DNA from: Rhipicephalus microplus
Taxonomy: Eukaryota > Arthropoda > Arachnida > Ixodida > Ixodidae
NCBI RefSeq assembly: GCF_043290135.1
Contig: NC_134702.1
Location: forward strand, 197,130,491-197,194,490
Reading direction: 5' to 3'
DNA: 64,000 bases
Part shown: positions 20,936-33,845 of the stretch, piece after piece
How the letters are laid out: the number at the start of each line of letters is the position of its first letter
Position numbering within the stretch: position 1 is the first letter of the stretch
Position numbers and translations under genes: made by a program
Notes under the pieces: model-generated
The model's database searches: none
What the model saw: the letters and a program-made list of their open reading frames with translations, nothing else
What the model was told of the DNA's origin: nothing

Positions 20936-23369
20936 TGTGCTTTGAAGGATTACACGTGAGCGATAAATTCCTTTAACTTCCCCACATCGTAAACACCACG
21001 GTGATACCATGAATGGACGAATGTGATATACTTCCAAAGGTACGCACACAGTGGCCAAAAGCTTGCCGCGGTGGCAGCCCGCCCATCGTCAGCTCCCCTG
21101 CGCGGCAAACAGCGGCACGCTTTCCACATTCGAGGCACCACTAGGGCATCAAGACAAGAGTGGAAAGGTCGAGGCGCACGCGGTGCGCATTCATTGGTTC
21201 ACTACCCCTCCGGGTACAGTATCCTAGAAGGCTACTCCGGGTAAACATTCTTAGGTTGGAAGAAAGCAACAACTAAACAAAGAGAGGGGACGGGCGTGAA
21301 GAGACGACACCCCTTGTGACAAGAAATGGTGAAAAAGCAAGCGCTCATTGGTGGTTTGCTTGCGTGGCAGCCGGCGTCAGCGGCAAAAGTAGCACAGCGA
21401 GCGATTCGTTCAGCGGCAGAAACTTACTGACGCTCCGTGGCAGAAAGAGAGAAAAGTGGCGTCTCGCGAAAGGTGAGTGGCACGCGCGAGTGCCGCTTAA
21501 GAGTGATTCCGATAGAGTTAATCCAGCGCTTAACAGATATCAAGAAAAAAGGCTGCTCACCTGGAGAATGGTGTCCAGATTCGGCAGAGGGGTAATGCAA
21601 CTCACTAGCTTTATGCAGTTCTCCATAAAAGCGTTTACAGCTCTTCGTACTTCGGCAGAAAACACGGTGGCTATTGCATATGCAAGTACAATGAGTATAA
21701 CATAAAACGCATCAACTTATACATATAGAAGTTCCAGAATATGAGAAGCGAATAATTCCATCGAAAGCATTCCACTTCATGTGCAATAGGATTGAAAGGT
21801 ACAGTTAGAATAGCTAAATAAATTGTGAAGATATCAGTCAGTTGTTCATGTGCCTTGTAACTTTTGTTGTAGTTATTCTGTAAATGGATTTTCATGAATA
21901 CGAAAAGATTACTACGAGAAAAGCTTCGTAGCAGACACTGTTCAGCTCACCATTTTTTTTAAATTTTGGTAGTTTTTAAAGTTCGTAATTTACTGGTCAT
22001 AAAAATCTGCAAAATCTAAAAATATTCTTGGGTAGTTTTTTATCTTTATCATTAACTTCGCGGTTTTTAACAAAAGCGAAAATATCATGTGGAGCATTAA
22101 TTCAATTGAAGCGCCCTAGCACAGACCTGCAAACAGCAACGGTATAAGCAGGTGGTGGGTGTGAAAATGGGTCCTATTGAGCACAGTCACACCGAAGACG
22201 ACAAAAGCAACATAACTTGCTTAGCTACATTTCATTTAATGAGTGTGATGGGTATGCAGATTGCTTTTAGCAATAAAGTAGTACCAGCATGCCTCAAAAC
22301 GGGAACTTGTCTCTGACATAAGCAGCATGAGTCACTGGACAGTGAGGCTTGTTTGCAAAACTCTGTGCCCACTGCACCACATCGCTAAAAAGGTTTTAAG
22401 TTTCGCAATGACATGAATTCTTGCTAAACGTCTTTTTAAGGCTAATAAACTACTAGCTGTTCAATTGTTTGTGGTACTTGCTGTAATGAAAACTCATAGC
22501 ATAGGTTAATATAGAATACTGCGATGACTGGTTCATGGATTGAATTGTTGGATTCTTAAGTACTTGAGAAAATACGACTGACATTGGCGTTTCTGCTAAA
22601 CATTTTTCAACTCATAATACATAGACATACCATCCCCAGGCTCTGTTTCGCATTCATTTACAACCGCCGTGCATGAAGCGAATAGTCCGAGTACGAACAG
22701 TACAGAGACGCCGTTCATTTTCCAATGAACTAAAGCTAGAGAGATACGTTCAGTCACAAAGCGAAACTCAGAACTCTTTCTATTCAGAGTTTATCGTAGC
22801 ACGATATTGATCGTTCGTCGCATGGTCTCAATCCATAAATTGTTTGACAGTTTCTAAATAATATTGCTTGCTTTCTCATAAACTTGGTCTAGCTGCCGTT
22901 GTTGACACAGTTGCCTAGCAAGTTTGAACAGTGACCTCCGCGTCCTGAAAAAGAGCTCAGCTTCATTGACTTGCCTAATAAATGGAGTATTTCGTGTTTG
23001 GCAGTGAAAAAAAGTTGAACAGATTTATGTTTTCATTTTATTGCTAAATTCTAGCAAGGGTTTCAAAATCACCACGCCAATATACACTGAACTAGTGCGC
23101 CGTTACTACACCCGCGTAGCATGGAACACCTGCACCCAATAAGAGCTATTGGACTGCAATTACAACGTAATAATGAGTTTGCCTTGACTGCTACTTTACT
23201 ATATTTTACTATAGGAAGTTTGGCCTGAAAAAGCGACGATATAGAAACAGAAGTTGATATTTATGCTCAATTAGTAAAGCCGCAGGATTGAGCAAAGTAA
23301 TGGTTAAATACACATTGGTGTGAGCACATTATTCAGTGCAACTGTTTAGTTTCATCCTAGAAGTGCCGA
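20936..23369. other. No gene recognised, intergenic
   Basis: A GC-richer patch at 21080-21500 has two overlapping open frames of 73 and 129 codons with no recognisable domain. The rest is AT-rich. Confidence 0.4.
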
Positions 23370-24055
23370 TTGCGACAAGCTTGAGCGGGTTCAGAACATG
23401 GGCGCAAGGTACGTTATTGGTAGCTATGACAGAAACCATGGCATTACTGCTACAAAGGAAACAATAAAATGGGAGCTTCTAGAAAACAAGAAGGCAAGTT
23501 TTACGCTCAAAGCTTTTTCACAATATATATCGTGGACACATTGGAATAGACCGTAATCAGTACATTCTTCAGCCTCATTATGTATCAAGACGAAGAGATC
23601 ATCAGCTCAAAGTTAGAGAATATAGCTGCAGCACTAATATTTTAAAAGCTCTTTTTCCCCAGAACAGTTTCTAAGTGCAATCGTTTGCTTGCTGAACCGG
23701 TAAGCATTCTACATGACGAAGCTTTCGCCGCCACTCTTCGACATCTCATTCTGTCTTCGGCTGCAGTTGCATTTTACGCAATATTTCATTGTTATCACAC
23801 AATTCTTCTATTTCATCAATATTGAACAGTATTATTTATTTTTTCTCTTTGTCTATGTTAGACGATACTTATGTCATCCATGTGCATTGACAACAAGGCA
23901 TGCCACCATTTCTTTATAGTAATCATAGTTATAATTTATTTTTGTTGATTTTTCTGCAAATATTCTTGAAATATGCGATGTATAGGTTCTCTGGGACCCC
24001 TCCCCCCACTGTATTGCCTGAATGACGCTGTTGGTATGAGTGGTAAATAAAAACT
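23370..24055 (+). pseudogene. CR1/L2-type LINE, 3' remnant of ORF2 and 3' UTR
   Basis: The plus-strand translation of 23380-23700, read across frame breaks, matches the typical C-terminal end of CR1/L2 ORF2. It begins LERVQNMGARYVIGSYDRN, as in the ENVQNRAARFI region of the full-length LINE in this window, and ends in a SPEQF-type segment. A 3' UTR follows, with CCCCTCCCCCCACTGTATTGCC at 23998-24019 and ending GGTAAATAAAA at about 24050. It is 5'-truncated and full of stops, an old dead copy. Confidence 0.72.
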
Positions 24056-26629
24056 TCAAATCAGTGGAGGCTTGGGGGGCGGGGGCGAGAGGTTTCTTGG
24101 GTATATTCCAGCCCAGAAGTCACATCTACTTGGGGACATCATGTTATGCCTCACTTAGACAGATATTGAATTCACGAGTACCTAACTTTTTGTATCCTTC
24201 AACTTGCAAACTGGCCAGACCATCATTGACTGCAATGAAGAACACTGAATTCGCGTAAGGCGCACTGCTCATTTATCGAGCATTTGCAGACAAGAGGTGC
24301 TCACATCGGCGTTTATCGGCATGAATAATTTATGCAGAAGGATCACGAAGAGCCAAGGTAATGTTTTAGAAGCATTCTGCATAACCACACAAAAAATGAC
24401 TTCCCGCAGTGATGCGTTATCGTGCTTCATTAAAAAGAGGTGAGTTTTCTTTTTTACATGGTAGGAACACAATGAATTTTATTGTTCGCAATAACATTTG
24501 CGTAAGCACCATGTGGTTACCCTCAACAACATTCCCATCATGAGTAAACGTGGCCATACAAAGTTAAATTTGCAATAAAAGACATTTCGCGTAGAATTTC
24601 AAAGAATCTTTCTCGCGGTCACAATAATTTCAAGGTAAGTGTTGAATTACTGCAGGGAAACATTTTTCAGGTCAACATTTATATTAGCAGGCGGAAATAG
24701 TTGTAAATGAAGAACCACATGTGTTTTGATCCGTGACAGCTATGGGACCTTTTGAAATTATATATCGCATTTTTGCACGCCACCGCAGTGGTGCGGTGAA
24801 TAAACTTAAGGCGTGCTTTGCCCGCAACAAATGAGAGTCCAGAAAGTTTATAACCACTATCTTTTGTTTTTGTTACTTTCACGGCGTGAAGGTGCAGACG
24901 ACGTTTTCCTGGAGATCCATGCCATGTAAACAGATCGGAAGGTTACCTCCACTATACAAAATTTGCCATTGAAATAAGAGACGTCACAGGTATGCGTGTC
25001 CCCGCAATCGTGCGTGAGGCCTTGCTAATTCGCCAAGATCGTTCATCCGTCTTCGTTAGGCCTTTTCCCACACTTCAAAGAATGTCTCATTGCGATAATA
25101 TGGCTTGACATGACATGGCTGGTGCGTGTAAGCACCTTACAGTGACCCTACTTCGAGCACATGACAATTAGAGGAAATAAAGAAAAAAAAACACGACACC
25201 CCGCGCTTTATATTGGAAAGATGGCGGCACATTGAGGCCTCCAAGATTTACGTAGGCATTGTCGACGCTATGATGTGTCACTAATTTTTACTAAATCATT
25301 CATTACTTTTGATACTGTTGACCTAGGTTTTGGTCATATACAGAGCGCGTAATTTACTTGTTATTTAACCACAAAGAATAAAACCATAGGTGAACTACAA
25401 ATTTATTTACAGTATTAGTCAACAACAACAAAATGCTTAATATCATGGCTTCGTTTTGCAGTGCTAAATAAGAAAATACTCAGACCGAAATTTGTCATAC
25501 ACCATACGAATAACATGCATCTAGTGTATCTTCAAACTGTACCGTTATTCACTTGAGCGAAAAAAATAAACATAAACCACAAGCATGAATTTCGAGATCA
25601 CCACTTTTTCCTTTACACAAGATAGGAGAACAGCCAGACTAACGTCGGTGACCGAATGGTGAATATACAAAGTTTTCTAACACTACACTCACAAAACTGC
25701 TGAATTGTGCATACAAGATGTAGCCAGGTATTTGACGAATAAATTAAAGTGACCAACGTTTTCATCCCTTTATTTTAATATACACGAAGTCGGAAAGGCA
25801 AGCCTGTCCAAGTACTGTCTGTCCTACTCTACAGGCAAACTCGACGATGACTGCGTCAGTTTGCCGCGTCTTTCGCGGCATCTCGGTCAGCGCCTGTGCG
25901 TGGTACCGTACCGAACAGGAGGCGTTGCTAGGCTAGCCGATTCGTAACTTTAGAAGCGCGAAATCGACGAGGAGCGGAAGGAACACAGATACGCACGTAC
26001 CTTCATATGAAACATCAAGACGCAAAAATCGGTGGCCGAAACCACCAAAATTCCTATACGTGAAACATGACCACATCGCCGAGTTTTTACTGTAATTTTC
26101 TTTGAAATCTACATACGATGTTTATTCTAGTTGACGCGTTCCAAGTATCAGGTCGGTCCGCAACTTCTCTTCGTTTTCTCCATTGCTTTTTTGCTGCTTA
26201 TGGTTTGTTTAACTAACAGTTGTGAATATTATTGCTGTGGGTCTAAATTTAAGCGAGTCATCAGTTTTTGTTTAATTTTCCTCTCATTTGATTGAACTGT
26301 TAGGCCATGAAACCTGTCGATTCCGAAGCGCTGCAGCACGTTTAGGAGCACGAGGTCACAGAAAATAAATGTGTCCCTGAGCCATTTGGGGTGGTTTTCC
26401 GCGAATTAGAGGCGTCAAATGTTATAAAATGGGAAAACATTTCACTGCCGGTAGCCACCATTACACACGTTTTATAATATGATTACGAATTTGTCGCACT
26501 ATGCTTTACAATTCGCGAAAATCTTCTCTCGCACAAGTTTAATACACTCAGGCAGTGTGCATAAAGCTTTTAAAGGGGGCTGTTGAATACTACATGGTCC
26601 ATACAAAAGAAAAAGTTTGCAGCATATCC
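24056..26629. other. No gene recognised, intergenic
   Basis: AT-rich sequence with no open frame above about 70 codons that resembles a protein and no clear repeat boundaries. Confidence 0.4.
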
Positions 26630-27350
26630 ACGGAGTGAATGATGGAGAGTGGGGCGAAGCATTCGTCCGTCCATGCGTCCGTCTGTGTGACCGTCCATGC
26701 GTCTGTTCGGGCGCTCGTCCCTGCGTTCGTTCATGCATCAACCCCTCCATCCGTTCATGCGTCTATCTATGCATCTGTCTGTGTGTCCGTTCGTCCATCT
26801 ATTCAACAATCCAAGTCCCACCTTCTCGCATCTTTTTATCATATATTCCCCATATAGAAGCACAGCCATTCAGTGAACTTTCCAAGGACTAAACGAGAGG
26901 TGGCACACGCACACTTTCTTATGGCTCGCGCTTCGTATCTACTTCCCACCTTCAACCACCTTGATTTCATGGTATACACTAGTTCACTGCATTCATGGCC
27001 CTGCGGCTCAACGCTCGCAAAAACCTTTCTAAAACTAAGGAGGTTACACCCAGCGAGTATAATGTAGCAACCCTTTCTTGTCCGATAGTGCTCAATGTAC
27101 ATGCCAATGGCTGCTAATGGGGATCGCAGCGTGCGCGTTGACTAAATGCCGAATGCTCCTGTCTCTCATTTTCATTAGCAGCCATTGCCATGTACATTGA
27201 GCACTATTATTTATTGTTAAACAACGCACAGAAGAAATCTCTCACCGGCACCACCTTGGAGGTATGCAGGTCAAAGCGCTTGACTGGTTACATACTACGA
27301 CGGGACGCGGGACGAACGGGTGCCGCTATAAGGATCTTCGCCCCTAAAAG
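26630..27350. repeat. Composite tick repeat with GGGGCGAAG/CTTCGCCCC ends
   Basis: The segment opens with GTGAATGATGGAGAGTGGGGCGAAGC followed by a CCGT/CCAT tetranucleotide array (26660-26815). It closes with GGTGCCGCTATAAGGATCTTCGCCCCTAAAA at about 27349. The inverted GGGGCGAAG and CTTCGCCCC motifs at the two ends suggest a single foldback-type or composite unit. A related array start is at 15186. Confidence 0.5.
27085..27207. repeat. 35-bp inverted repeat (foldback)
   Basis: Left arm 27085-27119 and right arm 27173-27207 are reverse complements with one mismatch. They begin ATAGTGCTCAATGTACATG and are separated by 53 bp. The arrangement could form a long stem-loop and is typical of a short foldback element. 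Confidence 0.85.
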
Positions 27351-28589
27351 CAATGTAAATTAGGCCACCTGCTACCAATTTCTAACTCTGCTAATCCCAT
27401 GAAATTATCACTGTCAAAAGATTCGTCCGACCCCCTGCCCACTCCCCGCATCGCTTTTTATTTTGTCCATGTATATTCCCTTTCATTTTGATTCATTTAT
27501 TTCATAGAGGCAGCCCCTTGTGCTGTCTTTATGACGTGACCATGACGGGGCGAAGCACCTTGGGGTCTCGGCCTATTGCGCATAATGCCGTCATGGTGTG
27601 TCATGCAGTTGTGGTTAATCCCCAAAACGGGTAGGTGCCTCTAAATTTGAATAAATCTCTCTACTCATCACTGGTCCACAATAAGACAGACGGCAGCAGT
27701 TAGCCAAACAAATCGTTTTTTATGTTAGTGGAACTCGAACACCCGCCTCTACTTATAGGGAACTCAAATCGGGCAGTAGGGAAGGAAAAGAAAGAAATGC
27801 ATGGCTGATCATTTCCTTTTGGAAGCCGTATAACACGAAAATGAAACACGTATTCACACACCTAGTTGAGTGTATTGAGTGGTTTTTCGACACAAGTGTG
27901 AAGAAATGAATGCTACAGCACTGAATTACAATGCCATACGAGGAACGGCAAGCAGGTCGAAACTTGCAGCGCAAACCTCAAGCAGAAAGCACGCACAAAA
28001 TGAGCACACACAGGATGATCGCGGGAAAACAACTGTCACAGCTCGACGCTTCAAGCACTCTGATAAAACATAAAAAAAACACCAAAGAAACACTCAAAAA
28101 TACACCTGGATTGTCACAATTCTAACTATTTCTTGTGTGAACAGCGCGTTCCTTACGTAAACGAGGCCGCAAAAGCGAGCCAATTGACTTTTGTTCTCTG
28201 TTTACTCAGCGTACGATTCGTCCGAATGCCGAGATAAGTGCGCTCCGAGTGTGCGATCATGCCTGAGAAAGAATATGCATGCGCAGTTCAACCACGTCAT
28301 GCAGAAGCACTCAAGCATCGCCACGCCCGTAGTGGCGCGGGGCGAGGGGAGTGATTTTAGGTGAAAAGAAGAGAAGAGTGTGTCCCGAAACTGTCTCTCA
28401 GCGGGAGGACACCTCAACAGTAGCTCACGAGGAATTGGGGTAGAGTAGGAATTTAAAGGATAGGATTAAAAGGTAAAGAGACAGATAGAGAGGAAGGAGA
28501 GAGCAAGGCGCAGGGACAGCGAAAGACGGAAGTAAAGAGAAGACAAGAAAGGTGGACATGGTTGCAGGAGTCCGAGGACGGGGCACTAT
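27351..28589. other. No gene recognised, intergenic
   Basis: Mixed-composition sequence with a purine-rich patch at 28480-28560. The overlapping short open frames have no recognisable domains. Confidence 0.4.
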
Positions 28590-28713
28590 CGGCGTCAGGA
28601 GATAGCCCAGGGCAAATCCAGTAGCCCAGAGCTACACTGTCGTCGAAGATCGGCGTCAGGAGACGGCATAGGGCCAGCCCTGTCGACCAGAGCTACGCTT
28701 ACGTCGGAGATCG
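28590..28713. repeat. Two-copy tandem repeat of about 61 bp
   Basis: CGGCGTCAGGAGA begins both units (28590 and 28651). Each ends in CCAGAGCTAC...TCG(T/G)...GATCG. The units are similar but not identical. They sit inside a GC-rich stretch of about 400 bp that may belong to an unrecognised transposable element. Confidence 0.6.
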
Positions 28714-29655
28714 CGAGGGCACAACCAGTCGGCACGAAATCCAGCGAGCGAGTCCCTTGGGGGCGCGGGGCTTCTAGATTTAAAGTGCACGCGCCCAACG
28801 CATGACCCTCACGCCATCTCCCTACTGGTGACTGAAACGCGCTGAAGTTACTGAGCTCTGACACCGCCAACGGTACATGGTGTATATAACTGGCTGGGCA
28901 TTAAACATTTCTGCAAAGTGCATGTTGTGGTCGAGTGGCTTGGATCACGTGCTGAGGAGTGAGAAGTCGCTGGTCCAACGCGTCGGTACAGACTTCTCCT
29001 CCTTGTTTTTAGATGCGAAGCACCTTTTTGACTAGCTTGCATAACACTGTCCCTCCATAAGAACACGCCCAGCGCCGCAGATGTTAGCGCGATGCCTAAT
29101 AGCTCACGCCACTGCTGCGCGTAGACGTCAAACTTCCCTCACAGTGCGTGCTGATGTCACTCTCTTTTCGCCTGCCACGCGCTTGGAGCGACACCTGCAG
29201 CTGCCACCTCGTCCTTACGCCTACAGCACCTGCCGGGACCACAACTCGTTATACCACCGCCCCGTCGATTCACGCGCAATAAACCTGATGCGCGCCAAAT
29301 GTACGCGTTGAAGCATGCCTATACATCTCAACTTCAAGACCCGCGCCAGCGATCGCTTCAAACAAATTTTCCAGCGCTCACCACCGCTAGAGTTCCCTAA
29401 AGTTAACTAGAGGAGACTCTGGCGCTATGATCGTTCAGCGACGATGAGAATGATGGGTAGTAGGCGGATTCGCCAAGTCTTCGTACTCGCCTGTGGCGAA
29501 TCGTACTTGCGGCTTTGTTTATTGCTGGTTTTGGTTTCGTTTTGAAAGAAAGAACGAACACATTTAACTTCGTGACCCAATTCAAAATGATAAGCCTAAA
29601 AAAATAAGGTGGTGAAGCGCAGCCTTTGAACATTTCCTCATTGTTGTTTTGTGAG
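28714..29655. other. GC-rich repeat-like sequence, no gene recognised
   Basis: Contains TTAGATGCGAAGCACC at about 29010 and CTAGAGTTCCCTAAAGTTAACTAG at about 29389-29412, motifs I associate with dispersed tick repeats. No open frame with a recognisable domain. Confidence 0.35.
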
Positions 29656-29660
29656 AAAAT

Positions 29661-29735
29661 AGCTCCAAGCCACACAGCTTGGAGCCACACAGCTCCAAGC
29701 CACACAGCTTCTGGCTCCGCACACGGAGCCAGAAG
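29661..29735. repeat. 15-bp minisatellite followed by a 12-bp perfect hairpin
   Basis: Three 15-bp units, AGCTCCAAGCCACAC, AGCTTGGAGCCACAC and AGCTCCAAGCCACAC, are followed by a perfect inverted repeat. The arms 29708-29719 (CTTCTGGCTCCG) and 29724-29735 are separated by only 4 bases. The hairpin is likely to be strong. Confidence 0.85.
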
Positions 29736-30606
29736 CAGCCCAAAAGTACGAAGGTTGCGCTTCCATGGTCGCTGAAGTCCCGTGCGTTGCAGATCCCATA
29801 GGCATTAGCCCCAGAGTTAGTTCTGATGTATAATATGAAACTCTGTGCCCCGCAGCATTTGCGTTAGCGCCGTTCACAGTGCAAAAATACTATAGGTGAG
29901 TGAATGCCGCAAAGGGAGCGCTTCTCAAAAAAGGAGCGATTATATTCTCGTGTGCGGATGTCGACAGATGGCTTGCGGGACTGAGGACTGTTCAGGGCTG
30001 CTGGCAAATTGCGCAAAGCACATTCGGTGCATGGGTTAAGCTTTTCGAATATGACAAAACCGGATTATCGTGCGATATCACGTGCCACGAAAAAGAAGGT
30101 GATAAGGAAGGAGGTTTACGGCGCAGAAAGAGCTTTGTGAGCACCGCTACTTTCATAAATGAGCACCGCTACTTTCCTACATCACGGAGCTTTTCCAAAC
30201 CAAGAGGGAAAAGAAGCCGGGGGCAAAGTTCGTAGCCCCATCGTTCAGGCTTTTTGCGAAGCAGTACATTATCGGTCAGTGGATGTTCCCAGAGTTCGCT
30301 CACCTAAAGTATTTTTCCACCGTGACGCCGTTCAACCCGTGACGCGCCCATGCGCAATGCAGCTACTTCGCATCCAATCAGAGTTGCCTTGGGGAGACGT
30401 TCAAAGTGTTTTCTTTGCAATTTATGTGTATATACAATTTTCAGCATTATATTCGTAATATAAGTACGCCTGTGGAGCCATGGTGGACCCTAGCAATAAA
30501 TACCTTTCTGCGAAAAAAACACTTCATGTTTTTGCCCGCTCTGTATGGAACTTTAATGAAGCTGAAACACTTTTCTCTCCAATCTTTACTCAATCTCGCC
30601 CGTTTC
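29736..30606. other. No gene recognised
   Basis: A 111-codon open frame on the plus strand (29900-30235) shows no recognisable domain. No other signal. Confidence 0.4.
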
Positions 30607-30745
<139 letters not shown>

Positions 30746-32460
30746 GCAACACTTTGAGAGAGCACCTTCAAACGCGGGACTAGAGTGGCCTTTTAAAGGC
30801 TTAGCTTACGTAGTACGCGAGAGTGCAAAGAAGATACGTGAGCCTCTTTCGAGGCGTATAGCAACGTGAGTACCACGTTGATAGCGGTAATAGTACCTTA
30901 TTATAGGGAAAAGGAAAATGACGACTTTGGGGCTTCTGTAGCTGGTGCTCTACGTGCGAGACACTACTGATTGTTTCCGCCCTCCAGAATGCATCAAGAA
31001 GGGGAGATGCGCTACTGGTTGTTAGCTGATGAGCTGCGCCTTAGACTGCTGCGTAGTATATTCATTACTGTTCTACCAAAACAAATTTTTAAATCTACTT
31101 GTTCGCAGGCACACCAACACAAGGAGGGGGGCGAAGTAGGACGTGGAACGAACGCAAGATCCGGTAAACTGTAGCATGTATTCACCGTTATGTCAAAATA
31201 TATGACACATATTGTGCCTGGATTTTTTTTTTGGTACGATCATAAAACTCTGCCGAGAGACTTGAAAGTGTGGAATGTTTCTGTGGCAAAAAGCAATAGT
31301 GAGTAAGCAGCTGCCAGGTAGAACTGGTACGGAAAGCACCTAGAAGTTTGATCGTGAATGAATTGACAGTGCAAGAAGAATGAAATACAGACCATAAAAA
31401 AAGGACACAACGTTGAGTCCTTTTTTTGTTCCTGTCCGTATTTTACCCTCCTTCCGCTGTTATTCTTATTATTATTCTTATTCTTCCGCTGTTATTCTTA
31501 TTATTCTTATTATTTATCTTCCGTTGTTATTCAGCAATAAACAAAAACGAAGTAGTTCAGGTCGCTATTTCCAAATAGAGTGTTCCTGTAGATTGTTAGG
31601 AAATTCCTGAGTGACAGAGTCTTCGATTTTGTTGCCTTTGAACTATTTTGTGGCCGGGCACCAGATAAACTGAGAATGGCGAGTTGGTTTTGGCCCTACC
31701 ACCCTCTGCGCCGTGGCGCAAAAGCAGCCTTATATAGACCTCTTAGTCGGTCAACCCTACGCTCCCTAAACTTTACTTTGGGAACTGTGGCCCAAAGCTA
31801 AAGCAAGGCACATGCGTGACATCCGACATAAATTTGTCGTGTATATGTTTCTAGGTTTTTTTACAAATATTTGAAGTAAATGTGGATGCCGCTTAAGGTC
31901 CACTTCCATGCTCTTCGTTTCCACACAGCCCTTCCAATGAATTTGAAGTGTGTTAGAGGATACGTCAGTTGATTGTTGACTTTCTGTAGATAATGCTCTT
32001 TAGTTATACGCACAAATCTCTCACAAGCTACCTCTCATTTAAGATATGGTCAGAGCTATTCTGACGTTTTCAATTTTGTTGTCGCAATTTGACTTCGTGT
32101 CTTTTGTGAGGACGTACATTCGAAACAAACCCTTTGAATAGAGAGCTCTAAACTCCGATGTTATGACTGAGAATTTCGCAAATGCCACAGAGGAATCAAG
32201 CACACTGTACATTGCAATTATCTACTTAGAATTGACCGATTGTTCAGTTGGTGAGCACACTTCACATTCAGGATTTACGGAAGGCAGTTTTATGAAAGGC
32301 CTGACAGCTCAACAATATTGTGGACCACAGTAACGGGCTGCTTCCTAAGCGTCTCAACTAAACAATGCCATGACATTCATACCACATGTTTCTGATACCT
32401 TCTTCTACGTAATTAAAAAATCTCAATAAACAATTGTATCGGGCCAGTTGGTAAGGATCC

Positions 32461-32530
32461 ATCTTGCTAGGAAGCGCAGCCACTTCTGTTGTGCGTTTTG
32501 TGTAATAGTGGCTGTGCTCCCTAGCAAGAT
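32461..32530. repeat. 24-bp inverted repeat (foldback)
   Basis: Left arm 32461-32484 and right arm 32507-32530 are reverse complements with two mismatches (ends ATCTTGCTAGG/CCTAGCAAGAT), with a 22-bp loop. The AAAAAATCTCAAT motif occurs as a direct repeat outside both arms (about 32415 and 32530), resembling a target duplication of a tiny foldback element. Confidence 0.75.
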
Positions 32531-33739
32531 AAAAAATCTCAATTTGCTTACCTTGTTGGAGCTCTTGGAACGTGAGGTAAAAATTCAACGTCGGGGGAGA
32601 ACGTCAGCGAACAGCACGTGCTACATTCTATTCAAAAAAGCATCAACTGGCGCTCTTTGTTCTCTTATATACAAACAAGAATCGAGAGCACATGTACTTT
32701 TGCCTCTAAATCAGGCAAAACAAGCTCACATTCTGCTAGCACATTGAACAGGAGTGGTTTTTTCTTGCGTCTAAAATAATGTTGATCTGCGGGTTAAAGG
32801 ATTGAAGGAAATTATATCTTTGTCGAACCGCTGGATTATTTGTGGTAGGGTTTCAAAGGGCAAGTACAATTGTCTCAGAAAAGGAAATATGAAGCTGAAA
32901 ACAGGGATGATACTTATGAAACAGGATGATTAAAAAACAGCCCAGGAAGAAGGCGTTTGTGTCGCTTATCACATCCTCCATGTTTAGCTTATACTGTGCT
33001 GCTCGATCCTCTATGCTTTCTTAGTGTGCTGCACGAGATAAAAAATGTGACACTCTAATAATGATTTAACACTGAAAAGAAATTTGTTGAGTGTGCTTGG
33101 GGTGGTGAATTCCTGTTCAAGAACCTATTGAATGGCTATATTACTCATGAAATCCATATTTTGCCCCAGTTAGTTCCTTTTACAAATGCAGCAAGACACG
33201 TACATGGTTTACATTAATTAGGCCTCAACGCAAGCAGCTGTAAGCTCAATATAACGAAAACAAACTAATGATCATACTCATAGTTACGGAACTGCAATTC
33301 ACTTTTGGAGGAATCAAACATGTCATAATGTAGCTAATATAAAATGGGTTCTCACAAACGTACTGCCTCCACACTTTTTTATAGCTTCGATGGCATGTTC
33401 CAGCGGAATAAAAGAAATAAAAAAATAAACTGTGACATTGTAATACAGTTGTGTAAGACTTCCCTTCCTTTACTTTCTTTACCGGTGCTCTTGACTCCCG
33501 AACTTCATTTGTTAGTTCTTAACGTTTGTAAATCGCAACATTTCTGGTGAAAGCACAAGAGTCACTGGATTCTCACCCAATTTCATATTAGGATGTTTAT
33601 TTTTCAGAATATCCTTTTTTCCACAAAGACGCAGCGTAGGCAGATCGTAATAGTGGAACACTTCAAACAGATAGTGACTGACACAAATAAAGCAGGGCCT
33701 GCCATACAAAGAACAATGTGTTGTGGAAATCATGAAAAT

Positions 33740-33745
33740 TTTATT
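33740..33745 (-). terminator. Candidate polyadenylation signal of transporter gene
   Basis: AATAAA on the minus strand, about 100 bp after the transporter stop codon. It is the nearest canonical signal I see, so a short 3' UTR is plausible. Function is inferred. Confidence 0.4.
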
Positions 33746-33845
33746 GCAAATGTGGTCAGTTCTTTTCGTTATTACAAGTATAGCGTGATCACCAGTTCAA
33801 ACAGAAACTACGACACTCATACACGTAGCATTTGTTTATATTCCT

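Larger units (their letters stand above)
30746..33845. other. Intergenic DNA and 3' flank of the transporter gene
   Basis: No recognisable gene. It includes a TTATTC-rich patch at 31460-31530, a hairpin around 31397-31428 (AAAAAAAGGAC and GTCCTTTTTTT arms) and the foldback at 32461-32530. The part just below 33845 should be the 3' UTR of the minus-strand transporter. Confidence 0.45.

Noticed and set aside
21023..21705. Two overlapping frames in a GC-richer patch
   Set aside because: No domain, no convincing start context, and composition alone explains the open frames.
28595..28870. 91-codon minus-strand frame
   Set aside because: Lies across the 61-bp tandem units and has no recognisable domain; probably repeat-derived.
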